Assembly (NCBI GenBank): GCA_022419385.1
Contig: JAJUBI010000004.1
Coordinates: 2,089,286 to 2,153,285 of the forward strand
Reading direction: 5' to 3'
DNA length: 64,000 bases
Source of the DNA: Paraconiothyrium sp. Pb-2020
Taxonomy: Eukaryota > Ascomycota > Dothideomycetes > Pleosporales > Didymosphaeriaceae
The position numbers were made by a program, and so were the translations under genes. The notes under the pieces are model-generated. The model saw only the letters and a program-made list of their open reading frames with translations, did not search any database and was not told the origin of the DNA. This document shows, one piece after another, positions 34,739-45,069 of this stretch; within the stretch, counting starts at the first letter, position 1, and every line of letters begins with the position of its first letter.

Positions 34739-35624
34739 CTAGTTGTTGTTCTGCGAGTTGAGGATCCTCAGGATGGCGAGGAAGAGGTTGATGATGTCGA
34801 GGTAGAGGGATATGGCTGCCGCGATCTCCTCCTCCACGTGGTAGTGGCGCATGATGAGTTGCGTGTCGACCAGGATGTAGCCGGAGAAGATCAACGCTGC
34901 AACGACGCCGTAGCCAAGCTCCATCGTGGACGTCTTGGGGAAGAAGGCGGACATGAAGCCAAAGAGGATCAGCACCCACAGCGCGCCGAACAGATACGGG
35001 ATCCAGCTTGTGAAGTCGTACTTGGTCTGGCATGCGAACAGACTCAGCGCCACGAAGATACCCAGTGTGAAGATGACCGCCTGAAGCACAATGTGGTTGT
35101 CTGTGAAGGCTATCACCACGCTGATCGAGTATGCCTCCATGAGAGTGAATCCGGCGAGGAACAGTAGGTTCGTCGGGTACGATTTGCGTTTCCAGAAGGT
35201 AAGGCCGAGGAATACAAAAGCTCCGATCAGAGACACCCACATGGGCCACTGGTTCTGCTTGATGAAGTTCTGGTACGATTCGGACATCATCGACAGCCCC
35301 CCGAGGACAGCCGTGCCGAGAAGCTGAACAGTCCTGTTCAACAGTCAGCCTACACATTGCGCGCTTAGTGAGATGCGTTTCGACTTACAGTATAGCATAC
35401 ACCTTGCGAATGAAAGCCATGCGGATATCTAGCGTCGCCTCCGCGACCACGCCTCCGAACTTGAAGTCATCGGGCAAGTTGTCATCCTCGCTCCTGGGTA
35501 CGCCAGAAATGAGAGCTTCGCGCGTCGGGTCTGATTCCTGGTAGCTCGGTGGCGCCTGCGCGTACGAGGAGCCCTCCTCGAGCGAGTCCCGCTGTGGAAC
35601 GTTTGTGTATTTCGGACCGGCCAT
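34739..35624 (-). CDS. BXI1: Bax inhibitor-1 / lifeguard (TMBIM) membrane protein
   Basis: Seven-helix protein of the TMBIM family, linked to ER or vacuolar calcium handling and stress or death control. Two exons: the first encodes a Pro/Ser-rich cytosolic start (MAGPKYTNVPQRDSLEEGSS) and FIRKVYAIL; the second starts TVQLLGTAVLGGLSMM and gives about 275 residues in all. Helices such as WPMWVSLIGAFVFLGLTFW and AVIFTLGIFVALSLFACQTK are clear. The family C-terminal signature YILVDTQLIMRHYHVEEEIA followed by LYLDIINLFLAILRILN is present and places it with lifeguard/TMBIM4-type members, the fungal Bxi1 group. Start chosen at the ATG at 35624. Confidence 0.92.
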
Positions 35625-36516
35625 GTCGGATGCTCTCGCGATGATGGTGTAGCGATGGCGGTCGATAGGAAGCGCGGTTGACGTAGGAAGCTGAGAGCGT
35701 TGCGGCGAGAGCGTTGGGTGGGCTGTGTCCCGTGAATAAGGCAGGCGTCATATCCCCGCCAAGCCTCAGTGACATAATCGCGTGGTTCTCGCGGTTTCCA
35801 TTCACACCACCTCTTAGAACATCTCGACACATTCGATGTCGTGCGGAGTAGATGAATCAGAGCCGCTTCCCGAGTGTCTGAAAATCTCAGAGCCGTTTCC
35901 TAGCTGGCAAGCTTGCTGGAAGGGAAGCGTGACGTGGTTTCTTTATGGATAGACGATGCCATCTTCCCTGTCGTAACATCCGGCTCCCATCTCTCAAGCT
36001 CAGCTCTCTTCTCTGCGTCGGCAGCCGACCTTCTACGTTCTTCGCGCGACAACCGGTATAGGTTGCATATCAGAGACATGTGTATCAGCTAATTTTGTGC
36101 TGAGAATTCGGCCTAGTATAGTATAAGGGAGACGTGGAGACATAGAATATCAACAATAGTAGAAAAGCGCAGGAACGGCTGAATTGGTATGGCGGAAGGT
36201 CTAGGTAATGTGTATAGATCTCAAGGTTCACTGTCGCTGATTCGAGATTCGGACAGTGCGCCACGGAACATTTCGCAAGGTGGAAGGCGCAGTTTAGCAG
36301 ACCCTGACTCTGCGACTGCTACTAGTACTCTCCAACGGCTTTCACAGCTCCTCTAACATCTAGCAAGAGTGACATGTGTCGTCTCTCTACCTATGTTAAG
36401 TATTTCATCATACATCAGAAAATTGGCAGCACATCATCCCCACTCTGCTCAGGCACTCCGACTGATTCATCCCCAGTTTATACACAAGATTGCAAATGTG
36501 AGCAACAGGATGGAGA
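35625..36516. other. Intergenic region
   Basis: 5' flank of the Bax-inhibitor gene and 3' flank of the bZIP gene. No gene, RNA or repeat recognised. Confidence 0.45.
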
Positions 36517-37712
36517 CTATTCATCATCATTGTCGTCCTCACCCCTCATCATTCTCCACCACTGGCTCTGCTCCTCGAGCCCCGAGCCGTCAACTAAAAG
36601 CTTCCATTTCTTATAAAACCATCTTGAGCATTCCCAGTTCCGTTTGTCCCTTACAAGGGACGCAGCACGATCAGTTGAGCCATGCCCAACACCCCATACC
36701 ATCAGCCCTTCATTCTCCATATCCATCTTCAACTCTTTCTCATCGAAGGCTGGCGGATCGGTTGACAGAAGCATGATGGCCCTATCGCGGAAAACGGGGA
36801 ATGGTATCATATCTAGATACATTCCGTGAGCATGCGATTGCTGGAGGGGCGTTGGTGATAGGTCTGATATGATGGTGGAGGACATGATGAAGCAGGGTTG
36901 GCGGGGGGCAGGACGCTGGACGGTAAACTCGTAGGAAGAAGTGGAGGGCTGCGTGATGGATGAAGGGTCCGTAAAGGCTTCTTGCGATACGAGGAAGGAG
37001 AACCGCGTGTGCCAATACCAGGGCGAGATGCCGTCCTCTTTCTGGGCGAGGAAGATAGGGAGTCCGAGATGGAGAGCATTCTGGATGCGAGCGGCGTAGA
37101 AGCTAAGTTTCTGGACGGAAAGGTGGTTTTTGTAGGGAGAGGGCAGTAATAGCCCGGAGGGGGTTGTATTGCCGTGAGCAAGGTGAGCAGGGTGTGGTTG
37201 CGTCCTTGGGGGAGAACACTGCCGCGAAAGAACCGTTCTATTGGCTGAAGAAGTATGCTCTCGTTCACTGGTCTGCGCATTTGGCTGTGAGATGGTTGTG
37301 CCAGCGCCCCAAGGGGCACGCTCTTCTGCGCCGGGAGGTGAATCCAGCAGAAGCATGTCCGATAGCAGTACGGATTCCGTAAATACGCTATCTTCAATGG
37401 GTTGAAAGAGGCAATCGGGGAAGCTGGAATTGCATGACACTTGTTGCCTACCAGTTGATTGTGGTACAGCTAGAAAGCCTGCGATATCTTGTATGTCGGC
37501 GCCAAGCTCAGCTGGGCTACAGACGACTTTCCTCCGTTCTCCTGCAAGCAAGGTCAGCCACAGTAATACCATGCATGTGTGGTACGTGACATACGGTATC
37601 TGCGCTGCGCTTCGCGATTTTGTCTGCGCCTGTCTTCGGTGAGCTTTCGCTTCCGTAGATATGTTGTAGGACGCCTAGTTATAGTTTCTCCGGACGCCCC
37701 TTGAGTATTCAT
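36517..37712 (-). CDS. bZIP-type regulator with DUF3425 domain
   Basis: Probable transcription factor. The first exon has a bZIP basic region (LRKRKLTEDRRRQNREAQRR, about residues 19-38, with the NxxAQxxYR core) cut by an intron of about 52 bases. The second exon continues YRERRKVVCSPAELG. After the basic region there is no visible leucine heptad. The C-terminal half has DUF3425 character: FYAARIQNALHLGLP, SYEFTVQRPAPRQPCFIMSS and HGMYLDMIPFPVFRDRAI with a closing DPPAFDEKELKMDMENEG. Total is about 380 residues. It lies upstream of an SDR gene transcribed away from it. Targets are unknown; members of this group often sit near metabolic gene clusters. Confidence 0.82.
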
Positions 37713-38382
37713 GCTAGGAAAAGCTGCTTCATAAAACCCTCTGGATTTCGCGCTGGAAATATTGCTTCGCTTTTCTGGGACAGAATGAGAGGAAGAAGGG
37801 TAAGCATAAGCCACTCGCGTTAGCAGTAAGCCCACAGATGCGCTAGCTGTCTAGGGCATAGCTCAGCAACTTTCAAACCCACCCTTGACACTGAATGGGG
37901 GGCCGATCCCTACAAAACCTCCGCGGAATGTACGGTTTGCGTTCACACGGTGCGTCTCGGGGCAGAAATCCGCATGAACAAAGGCTACGTGGACCGCAAC
38001 ACAGCATGTGTTAACGATTCGTCATCGTCTTCTTGTTCGGTTTACCCTACGAACATGTAGACTTCTCCGGTCATGTTCAGCACCCTTCAAGAAACCTGAG
38101 CACTGGCTCTATTTAAGACAGCTTGTCAAGAATGAGCGATGAATTGCATATCTTCCACTGCTGTAGACTGCTTTGAGGCGCCCAACGGGGCTTCGGAACG
38201 AACCAAAGCTTAACGTAAGCCTCGCATGGCTTAATGCGGGTTTTATATGGCTTAGTGAATGATAAACGAATAGTGGCCCGTCTGGGTACAGTATAAGAGA
38301 TGGAAAGGCCCCTTGAGAATTGTGCAGCTCACACCTCATCGTCAATTCATCTGTCCACCTGTTTTCCCCCTCTTCCTTCAAC
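37713..38382. promoter_or_regulatory. Divergent upstream region, bZIP gene and SDR gene
   Basis: No coding frame. The two genes point away from each other, so both promoters lie here; no individual site was assigned. Confidence 0.45.
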
Positions 38383-39325
38383 ATGCCCATGCCAACCCAC
38401 GATTTTCCAGTCTTTACTAAGACTTTTCACTCTTCTGTATACGAAACCATCAATCCCGAAAACGCTGCTCTTTCTGCCAGCGGCAAAGTCATCCTTGTCA
38501 CTGGTGGCGGACGAGGCATCGGAAAGGCTATTGCTGCTGCTTTCGCCAGAGCCGGAGCTCGCGCTATCGTCATCTTGGGACGTAACGCAGCAACTCTTCA
38601 GGCTGCGGAGAAAGAGGTCTCAGGCATTGCTCAGGCCAAGGGCCATTTGACAGTTGTACGCAGCTTCACAGCCGACGTCGCTGACACTGAAGCCATCCTC
38701 GGTGTCTTCAGATCTGTCAGTGATGAGTTTAAGCAAATCGACATCGTTGTCAACAATGCTGCAAGCCTACACCTAGCCACTCTCGAGGCCGCCAGCATTG
38801 AGGACTACTGGAAGACGTTTGAGATCAATGTCAAGGGCACATTGAATGTAATACAAGCTTCTCTAAAACTCGGGTTCGACCGCAACGGAGCCGCTCCGGC
38901 GACATTCATCAACATCACTAGTGTGGGACTAATCATGCCCACCTTTCCAACGTGGTCGAACTACGTCTCCACCAAGCTCGCAAGCTTCAGCCTGACCCAG
39001 TACCTCGCAGCCGAATCAGGCGGCACGGTTCGCGCTTTCTCAATCCATCCAGGAAGGGTCGGGACGGACATGTCGAAAGATAACAACATTCCGACTTTTG
39101 AGGAGCCAGGTGCGTTCCTATCGCTTTCCACACAGAACATGTTGCTAAATATAATCAGAGTTGCCGGGTGCCTTCTGCGTGTGGCTTGCTGCCACGAAGG
39201 AAGCAGACTTCTTGCAAGATCGCTTTGTAGCGTGCAATTGGGATGTTGATGAGCTGTTGCAAATGCGCGAGGAGATCAAAGAGAAGGGATTGTTGAAGAT
39301 GGCGTTCGCTGGAACACACATGTAG
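38383..39325 (+). CDS. Short-chain dehydrogenase/reductase
   Basis: Classical SDR oxidoreductase of about 297 residues in two exons (38383-39109 and 39159-39325; intron 49 bases). Cofactor-binding TGGGRGIG is at about residue 45, NNAA at about 125, the catalytic Ser in NITSVG, and Tyr/Lys in NYVSTKLA, all in standard order. The second exon (LPGAFCVWLAATKEADFLQ, then MREEIKEKGLLKMAFAGTHM) is reached only after splicing. The sequence KAIAAAFARAGARAIVILGR follows the glycine motif; the Arg suggests NADP, but this is inference. The substrate is unknown. It is divergent from the bZIP regulator and followed by a RidA-like gene in the same direction. Confidence 0.92.
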
Positions 39326-39737
39326 ACCGTACGCATTGTACTGCCATGTATGCATTTGCAATCTGGATGTCGATGATTTAGCGCCGAAGCGCGAGTGGAT
39401 TGAAGCGGAGAGACCACTGAAGGTGATGATCGCGGGGCTGCGCAATGTCATTGTGAGCTGCACCAGTGAGGTCTGTTGTAAGCAAAATAGGCTACGCTGT
39501 ATGCAGTAAGCGCTAGTACCGATAGGTTGAACGCTAGTGATGCAGTAGTTGATCTGGGCCAACATCGTCTTTCCCCTCAATTGTACAGACCACGATCACG
39601 CATTACAAAGGCGTGTGACCTCTGTACATCTGGCAGCTCTTGCTAATAGATTCACCCAGAAGACCGTTTAGAATCTACCTTCGTCAGAGATACCTAGGTA
39701 CCTGTACCATTGAGTGGAACAAGCCAACAAACACACG
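39326..39737. other. Intergenic region
   Basis: Between two plus-strand genes; no separate gene or RNA seen. Confidence 0.45.
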
Positions 39738-40290
39738 ATGTCCGGCACTTCGAACAAGCCGCACGCATTCAATCCGCCAAATGTTCCTGAACCCCCGCCA
39801 ACCTACTCACAAATCTCCATCACACCTTTACTACCAACCTCGAAGCTCATCACGCTTGCTGGGCAGGTCGGTCTCGATAGCAAGACGCACGAGGTCGTGG
39901 AAGGCTTCGATGCTCAAGTCAAGCTCGCGTATCACAACATCTTGAATGCCTTGAAAGCAGCGGGTGCCACTCCTCGCGATATCATTCACGTGAAACACTT
40001 TATTGTCAAAGACACTGGTCGTGTCGGAGTTGAGAGCGAAGATGAATTGACGCGCGTGTGGGGCCATCATTGTAAGTATCCTCTAGTGCGCAGGTTCTTG
40101 ATGCTACCATAACCTTCCCAATCTTCCCTAGACGACCTATTACTAACATGCGCTCCTCGATACAGGGATGGAATTCATGGACAAAGAAGGCGAGGGACAT
40201 CGTCCTCCGGACACGGTGGTAGGTGTTGCAGCCTTGGCGACGAAAGAACTGTTATACGAATGCGAGGTTTGGGCGATTGTGCATGGCTAG
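39738..40290 (+). CDS. RidA/YjgF/UK114-family protein
   Basis: Small protein of the RidA superfamily, whose members hydrolyse reactive enamine/imine intermediates or have related roles. Two exons with an intron of about 95 bases join as TRVWGHHWMEFMDKEGEGHR and give about 152 residues. The family core is seen in LITLAGQVGLDSKTHEVVEG, then FDAQVKLAYHNILNALKAAG and DIIHVKHFIV. The end reads DTVVGVAALATKELLYECEV, matching the usual RidA C-terminal strand and glutamate. The Arg of the active-site motif in true RidA (R before the last strand) is not obvious, so it may belong to a non-RidA YjgF subgroup. Confidence 0.87.
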
Positions 40291-41183
40291 AAACTTACTT
40301 CGAATCAAATGAAGCCTATGTTTGATGACGGCGAGATGGTCTGGTTCACTCTTTGGACGACAAAAAAAAACTTTCGAACGTTTCTCTTCAGCAGGTCTGA
40401 ACATTACCAAAATGCTCGTTTACAAACGTCTGCTTCTAGCTTCGGACCCTATTAGCACTTTTTCACTAGGTCGAAATATCTACCTTGCTAATAAGCAGCA
40501 GACCTCTTTCCAAGAACTCGGAGCATTTTACGCCTCATCCTATACTATAGCACGTCGAGAAGTGTGCGCAAACAATATTTACATACTTCAATTGCGCTTG
40601 TATATATAATTGAGACGCGCCTCCCTTCAGGCACGGACTCCGTCGGCCACCTCTGCCTATAGGTGATGCTAAAGTCAGCTGAAGGTATAGCAACTAGCCA
40701 TTTCTTTAGCACGACTATCCTATTATACATCGACGTGACGCCAGTAATCCATGGACGTTGGTCGATTGGAGGGACGACATCGACACGAAGTAGATGTCCA
40801 GTGTTCAAGTACGTTAGGGCTCTGTACAGCATTCATGGTCCATAAAAACCGGGTACCATTGCAGAGTATACCGGTTGGTGTAGTTGGGCACTCGTCACGA
40901 GGGCGCTAATTGGATTTACAAGTGGAGCTTGACTTGCACCATTAATGTGATTTGCTAATTTTATCCTCTATCATAATGACCCGCGTCTAGCATGGCACAG
41001 GAAGCAAGCGCAGTGAGCCTGATGTATTCGTGAGCTCTGCATTGAGCTACAAACAGTGGCTAGGTTCAGCTTCGGGATTGTTTCAGTATGACAAGCGCGG
41101 TTGACTCAGCTATATATGCAACATCTACCCTGAAAGTGATATTTGTTCATGTGTTTGCGCTATCTTCGGTGCCCGGTTGTTTT
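40291..41183. other. Intergenic region between convergent genes
   Basis: No supported gene. It carries the 3' flanks of the RidA-like gene and of the P450 gene. Confidence 0.45.
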
Positions 41184-42884
41184 TCAACCAGGAATCAACC
41201 CCACCAGAGCCCCATTCTTGCTTTGCCAAGTCATACGCATTTGTTCCTTCCACTCAACTATCTCATCTCTATTCTCTAGTTCCACAAATTCGCGCAAGAT
41301 CCTGACAGTCGTAAAGGCGCATTCTGTGAAGACAAGTCGTGTCCCAGGGCATTGTCTAGGCCCGCCACCAAACGGCAGGTATTCCCAAGCTGGTCTCACC
41401 TTCTCCCATCTCTCTGGCAGAAATTCCTGAGCGTTTGGGCCCCAAAAGTCAGGATCGCGCATCATCGTACGATAATCGGCCTCTATAATGTCACCTTTTC
41501 GACAAAAGAGAGGTTCGTTGCCTCGGGCACCGCCACCAGTAGGGAGAACAACATCCTATGATACGGTGCAATCAGCATATATCTCACAAGAACTTACTAG
41601 ATAAGATGGGAGCCTTACCTTGAGACAGATGCGTTGGTTTCCATTGACGATAGGCGTCAGACGATGAGCTACGCCAGATCAGTGCTTGCCTTCACAAGGT
41701 GAAAGGTGGCCTACTCTCACGAAAGACATTTTTCAGATATGAGTACGAATTGAGCAGATCATAAGTTATCGGCCGACCTGCATCACCTATGACTTCTTCA
41801 CGAAGTTTGCTCCAAACCCGTGGGTGCCTTGCTAGGTGAAAGAAGACATTGCTCAGTGCAACCGCAGCGCCGTCGTGCGCAGGACTGAATACACTTAGGA
41901 TCAATGATCGGAGAGTATAACGGTCCGTTGTTAGTTTTGCTGCTTCGTCAACGAGTCGTAGGCGATTCTGCTCAGTGCGACGTTCTCGACCCTTCTCCAG
42001 CCTTTCGAACGCTTCTTCTACGCGTTGATCGCAGAAATCGGTGACTGTTCTACATGCAGCATACCACTTTGGGTCACGATGAAGAAATCTGAGACGTCCA
42101 AGTAGCATTCTGAGACCCGTACCACGTTGTGCAAATTCGAAGGCTTCCATGAAGGAAATGTCCGGATGTTCCAGAGCGTTAAGCGACTGACCGAATATAA
42201 ATTCACTAGATGTGTCCAATATCTACTAAGCCATCAACCACCCAACGCTAGAAGAATAATAGGGACACTTACCAAACGCTTGAATAGCGGCATCAAATCA
42301 ACAGTTGTCCCATCGCGCGGAATCAACCCCATGAACTTGTGAACATGGTATTCCAGCCGCTCTATATTTGCGGTATGCACAACATCAAAACTACTGCGGA
42401 TGAAGCTGCGCGCAGAGGCCCATCTCTCCCCATCAGCAACAACAATCCCGTTGCCCCACAGATTTTCAGCAAGGTGGTATCGGAGCGGTTCTATACCGAA
42501 ATTCTTGAAGTAGATGGACTGATATTGCTTCACGAGCTCTGGATCGATCGTGTGGTAGGTGGTACTGCCGAATGATCGACTCCTCCATGTTTTGCTTTCG
42601 AACGATCTGGAGAGAGTGCTGCTGCTCTCTAGATGATTACCCGAGACTAGAGCTCGCATCTTTCTAATGAACAAATCAATCCCTAATATTGGATCGAGGT
42701 GAGGATAGCTTGGTGGGAGTTTGTAGCCTTTCTGATGCTTGCGAATAGCGTGCTGAATGTAGCCAACGATCTTCGCACATATGAGGCAGGTGGATAGACC
42801 CAGGAGCACCTGGATCAATGAAGTCAACATGTTGCTAGTGAATCTGGGAAGAGAAAAACGGGTGCGAGCGAGGGCGTGAATCAT
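41184..42884 (-). CDS. Cytochrome P450, CYP52/CYP539-like clan
   Basis: Membrane-anchored monooxygenase of about 500 residues in four exons. The N-terminal anchor is MLTSLIQVLLGLSTCLICAK (Met at 42830; an upstream in-frame ATG at 42884 is also possible). The haem loop FGGGPRQCPGTRL has the axial Cys. The ExxR motif appears only after splicing: exon 2 ends NVFRE and the next begins THRLTP, giving E-T-H-R. The PERF-like segment is FLPERW. The substrate-recognition start HTIDPELVKQYQSIYFKNFG and SARSFIRSSF match alkane/fatty-acid hydroxylase families of the CYP52 clan. The I-helix reads FSPAHDGAAVALSN, with the acidic residue but no following Thr. It lies 229 bases downstream of a secreted GMC oxidoreductase in the same direction. 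Confidence 0.9.
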
Positions 42885-43113
42885 TAGTAGCCTGGTCCCC
42901 GGTTATTTAAATGATGTAAAGCTGCGCCGTCAAACCGTGCCGCGAAGCTACAGCCTAAACAAGCGACCCGACGGAAAAGATAAGGAAAGCACTTCAAGAA
43001 AGGAACTACACATTATATTATATCATGGCTTGATAAAGAGACTTTGGTTATATATGTATATATAGATGTATACGTGGGAGCGTTGCAGCAGTTGATAGAG
43101 CGGATCAAATAAA

Positions 43114-45069
43114 TCAAGCGCTGGTAGAGTTCGTGCCGTTCAGCGCGCTGAGGATAACATCAGCTGCCTTCTCAGCAACGATGTAGGTGGAGACAGCAGT
43201 AAAGGTTCCGGGGATCTTGGGGAACACAGACGCGTCGACAACTCGGAGACCCGCAGTGCCGCGGACCCTGAAGCTGCTGTCAAGCACTGCATTCTTATCG
43301 TCATCAGCACCGATGGGGCACGTAGATGAGGCATGGTGGCCCCACACGGTGTCCTTGATGTAGTCGGCGATAGCCTCGTCGCTGGTCACGCTGGCACCAG
43401 GCAGAGTCTCGCTGATGTTGACCGCCTGGGCTGCAAAGGACTTGCGAGCAAGGCTAATGGCTTCGGTGATAGCGGTGATGTCCTTCTGGTAATCACCGTT
43501 ACCGGTGTCGAAGTAGTTGTAGGTGATCTTGGGAACATCGAGCGGGTCGGCAGACTGCAGGGTAACAGTTCCGGCTGTGTTGCGCGGATGCGACTTGAGG
43601 ATAGCCCAGGTGAACCAGTCATGGTCATGGGTGGCATTGTAAGCATAACCGGGGAAGTAACCGCGGAAATTGACAGGACCGCCAAAGATGAAAGTGTCCC
43701 ACTCATTGTTCTCAGCTTGGCTGCTCTTGAAGTACATGGCAGCGCCGAGACCGGGAGAGGCATAGGTGCCACGCTTCTCCACAGCATTGGGGTTGTTCCA
43801 CTTCTCGAGGCACTCGTCGTTCTCAGACGCGTCGAAGGTACATCCATCAAAAGCGGTGAAGTTGCTAGGGGCCTTACCCTGGACGTTTGTCTCGTAGTGG
43901 TCCTGGAGATTGGTACCGACACCGGGAAGGTCTGAGATGACAGAGATGTTGAATTGCTTAAGCTCATCCGCAGGTCCAACACCGCTAAGCTTGAGCAACT
44001 GCGGAGAGTTGTAGGTGCCTCCCGCAACAATGACTTCGCGCGAAGCGGAAGCTGAACCTGGGGTACCAGTAGCACCCTTGGACTTTGGACTTGCTTTGTA
44101 TAGGTACTGGCCGTCGAGGAACTCAACACCAGTTGCGCGAGGAGGAGTAACAGACTCATCGAAAGTAACCTTGGTAACATGACAGTTTAGTCTGACATCG
44201 AGAGGGTACTTCTTGGTTCCATTAGAGTTCGTAGCCTCGCTGACTTGGAGGACAAATTCGCGGGCGCCGTTACGCTTTCCATCAGCGGTCGAGATAGGTA
44301 TTTGGTATAGAGATTGAGACTGATCGCGCGCAATAGTGTTGGCGTTCGCATCACCAGCAAGGAGGGTGGCTAGGTCAATAACGGAGCCAATGAGACCTCC
44401 AAGCGCAGTAGCCGCACCAGTGATAAGGCTCAAGAGCTTCGAGTCCTCCGTAACAATGGTGATGGGTGCGAACTCTGTTGAGAGCCAACCGTCGAAGCCG
44501 TGGCCCTGACCAGCATCTACTGCAAGGTAGTTGTTGTCTTCCAACTTCTCGAAGTACTTGCGCACGTTATCAGGTGCCCACGAGTCATCTCCAGTGATGT
44601 CGGCGATATACTGGAAGTCGGACTGGTGGGGGTATATAGCAATGAGGGCATTGTGTGCGGTGCAACCACCCAAGCTGCCAACACGCGGGTACAGGGTGCC
44701 CTTCAACTTTGAGCCCGCCGGTGGTGAGAGGCCCGTGTACTCGCCACCATCGGGCGTCTCATACGATGTCTTGAAGTCGCGGGCTTGCCTCTCATCATCA
44801 GCATAATGATGGACGTAAAAGTTCCAGGCTAGGGCGGGGTCTTCGGAGACGCGAGCGTTGTATGCGGGGACGGTATAGTTGATGTTGGCGCCCTGGTCAT
44901 CACCGGCTTCAATGAGTAGGGTTTTGTGGCCCGCAAGCGCAAGGCGAGCCGCAAGGGGACCTCCACCAGCACCGGAACCGACAACGACATACTCGTAGCC
45001 GGTGAGATCCTCAGCGACTGCGAACGATACAAGTGTCGCAGCCGAAGCGAAAAGATGCTTGAAAAGCAT
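43114..45069 (-). CDS. Secreted GMC oxidoreductase (AA3-like)
   Basis: FAD-dependent oxidoreductase of the glucose-methanol-choline family, 651 residues, intronless. A signal peptide is clear (MLFKHLFASAATLVSFAVAE). The ADP-binding motif is YVVVGSGAGGGPLAARLALA followed by KTLLIEAG. GMC signature 1 is in YPRVGSLGGCTAHNALIAIY and signature 2 in GGTYNSPQLLKLSGVGP. The active-site His lies in WGHHASSTCPIG. The closing segment reads VVDASVFPKIPGTFTAVSTY, where many GMC enzymes have a second His or Asn after the glycine; here it is not obvious. Several N-x-S/T sites (NINYT, NISV, NFTA, NATH, NISE, NGTNST) fit secretion. The substrate is unknown. It is adjacent to the P450 gene in the same orientation. 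Confidence 0.92.
   Translation of the reverse strand: MLFKHLFASAATLVSFAVAEDLTGYEYVVVGSGAGGGPLAARLALAGHKTLLIEAGDDQGANINYTVPAYNARVSEDPALAWNFYVHHYADDERQARDFKTSYETPDGGEYTGLSPPAGSKLKGTLYPRVGSLGGCTAHNALIAIYPHQSDFQYIADITGDDSWAPDNVRKYFEKLEDNNYLAVDAGQGHGFDGWLSTEFAPITIVTEDSKLLSLITGAATALGGLIGSVIDLATLLAGDANANTIARDQSQSLYQIPISTADGKRNGAREFVLQVSEATNSNGTKKYPLDVRLNCHVTKVTFDESVTPPRATGVEFLDGQYLYKASPKSKGATGTPGSASASREVIVAGGTYNSPQLLKLSGVGPADELKQFNISVISDLPGVGTNLQDHYETNVQGKAPSNFTAFDGCTFDASENDECLEKWNNPNAVEKRGTYASPGLGAAMYFKSSQAENNEWDTFIFGGPVNFRGYFPGYAYNATHDHDWFTWAILKSHPRNTAGTVTLQSADPLDVPKITYNYFDTGNGDYQKDITAITEAISLARKSFAAQAVNISETLPGASVTSDEAIADYIKDTVWGHHASSTCPIGADDDKNAVLDSSFRVRGTAGLRVVDASVFPKIPGTFTAVSTYIVAEKAADVILSALNGTNSTSA

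Noticed and set aside
43333..43935. 200-codon plus-strand frame
   Set aside because: Antisense shadow of the well-supported GMC oxidoreductase.
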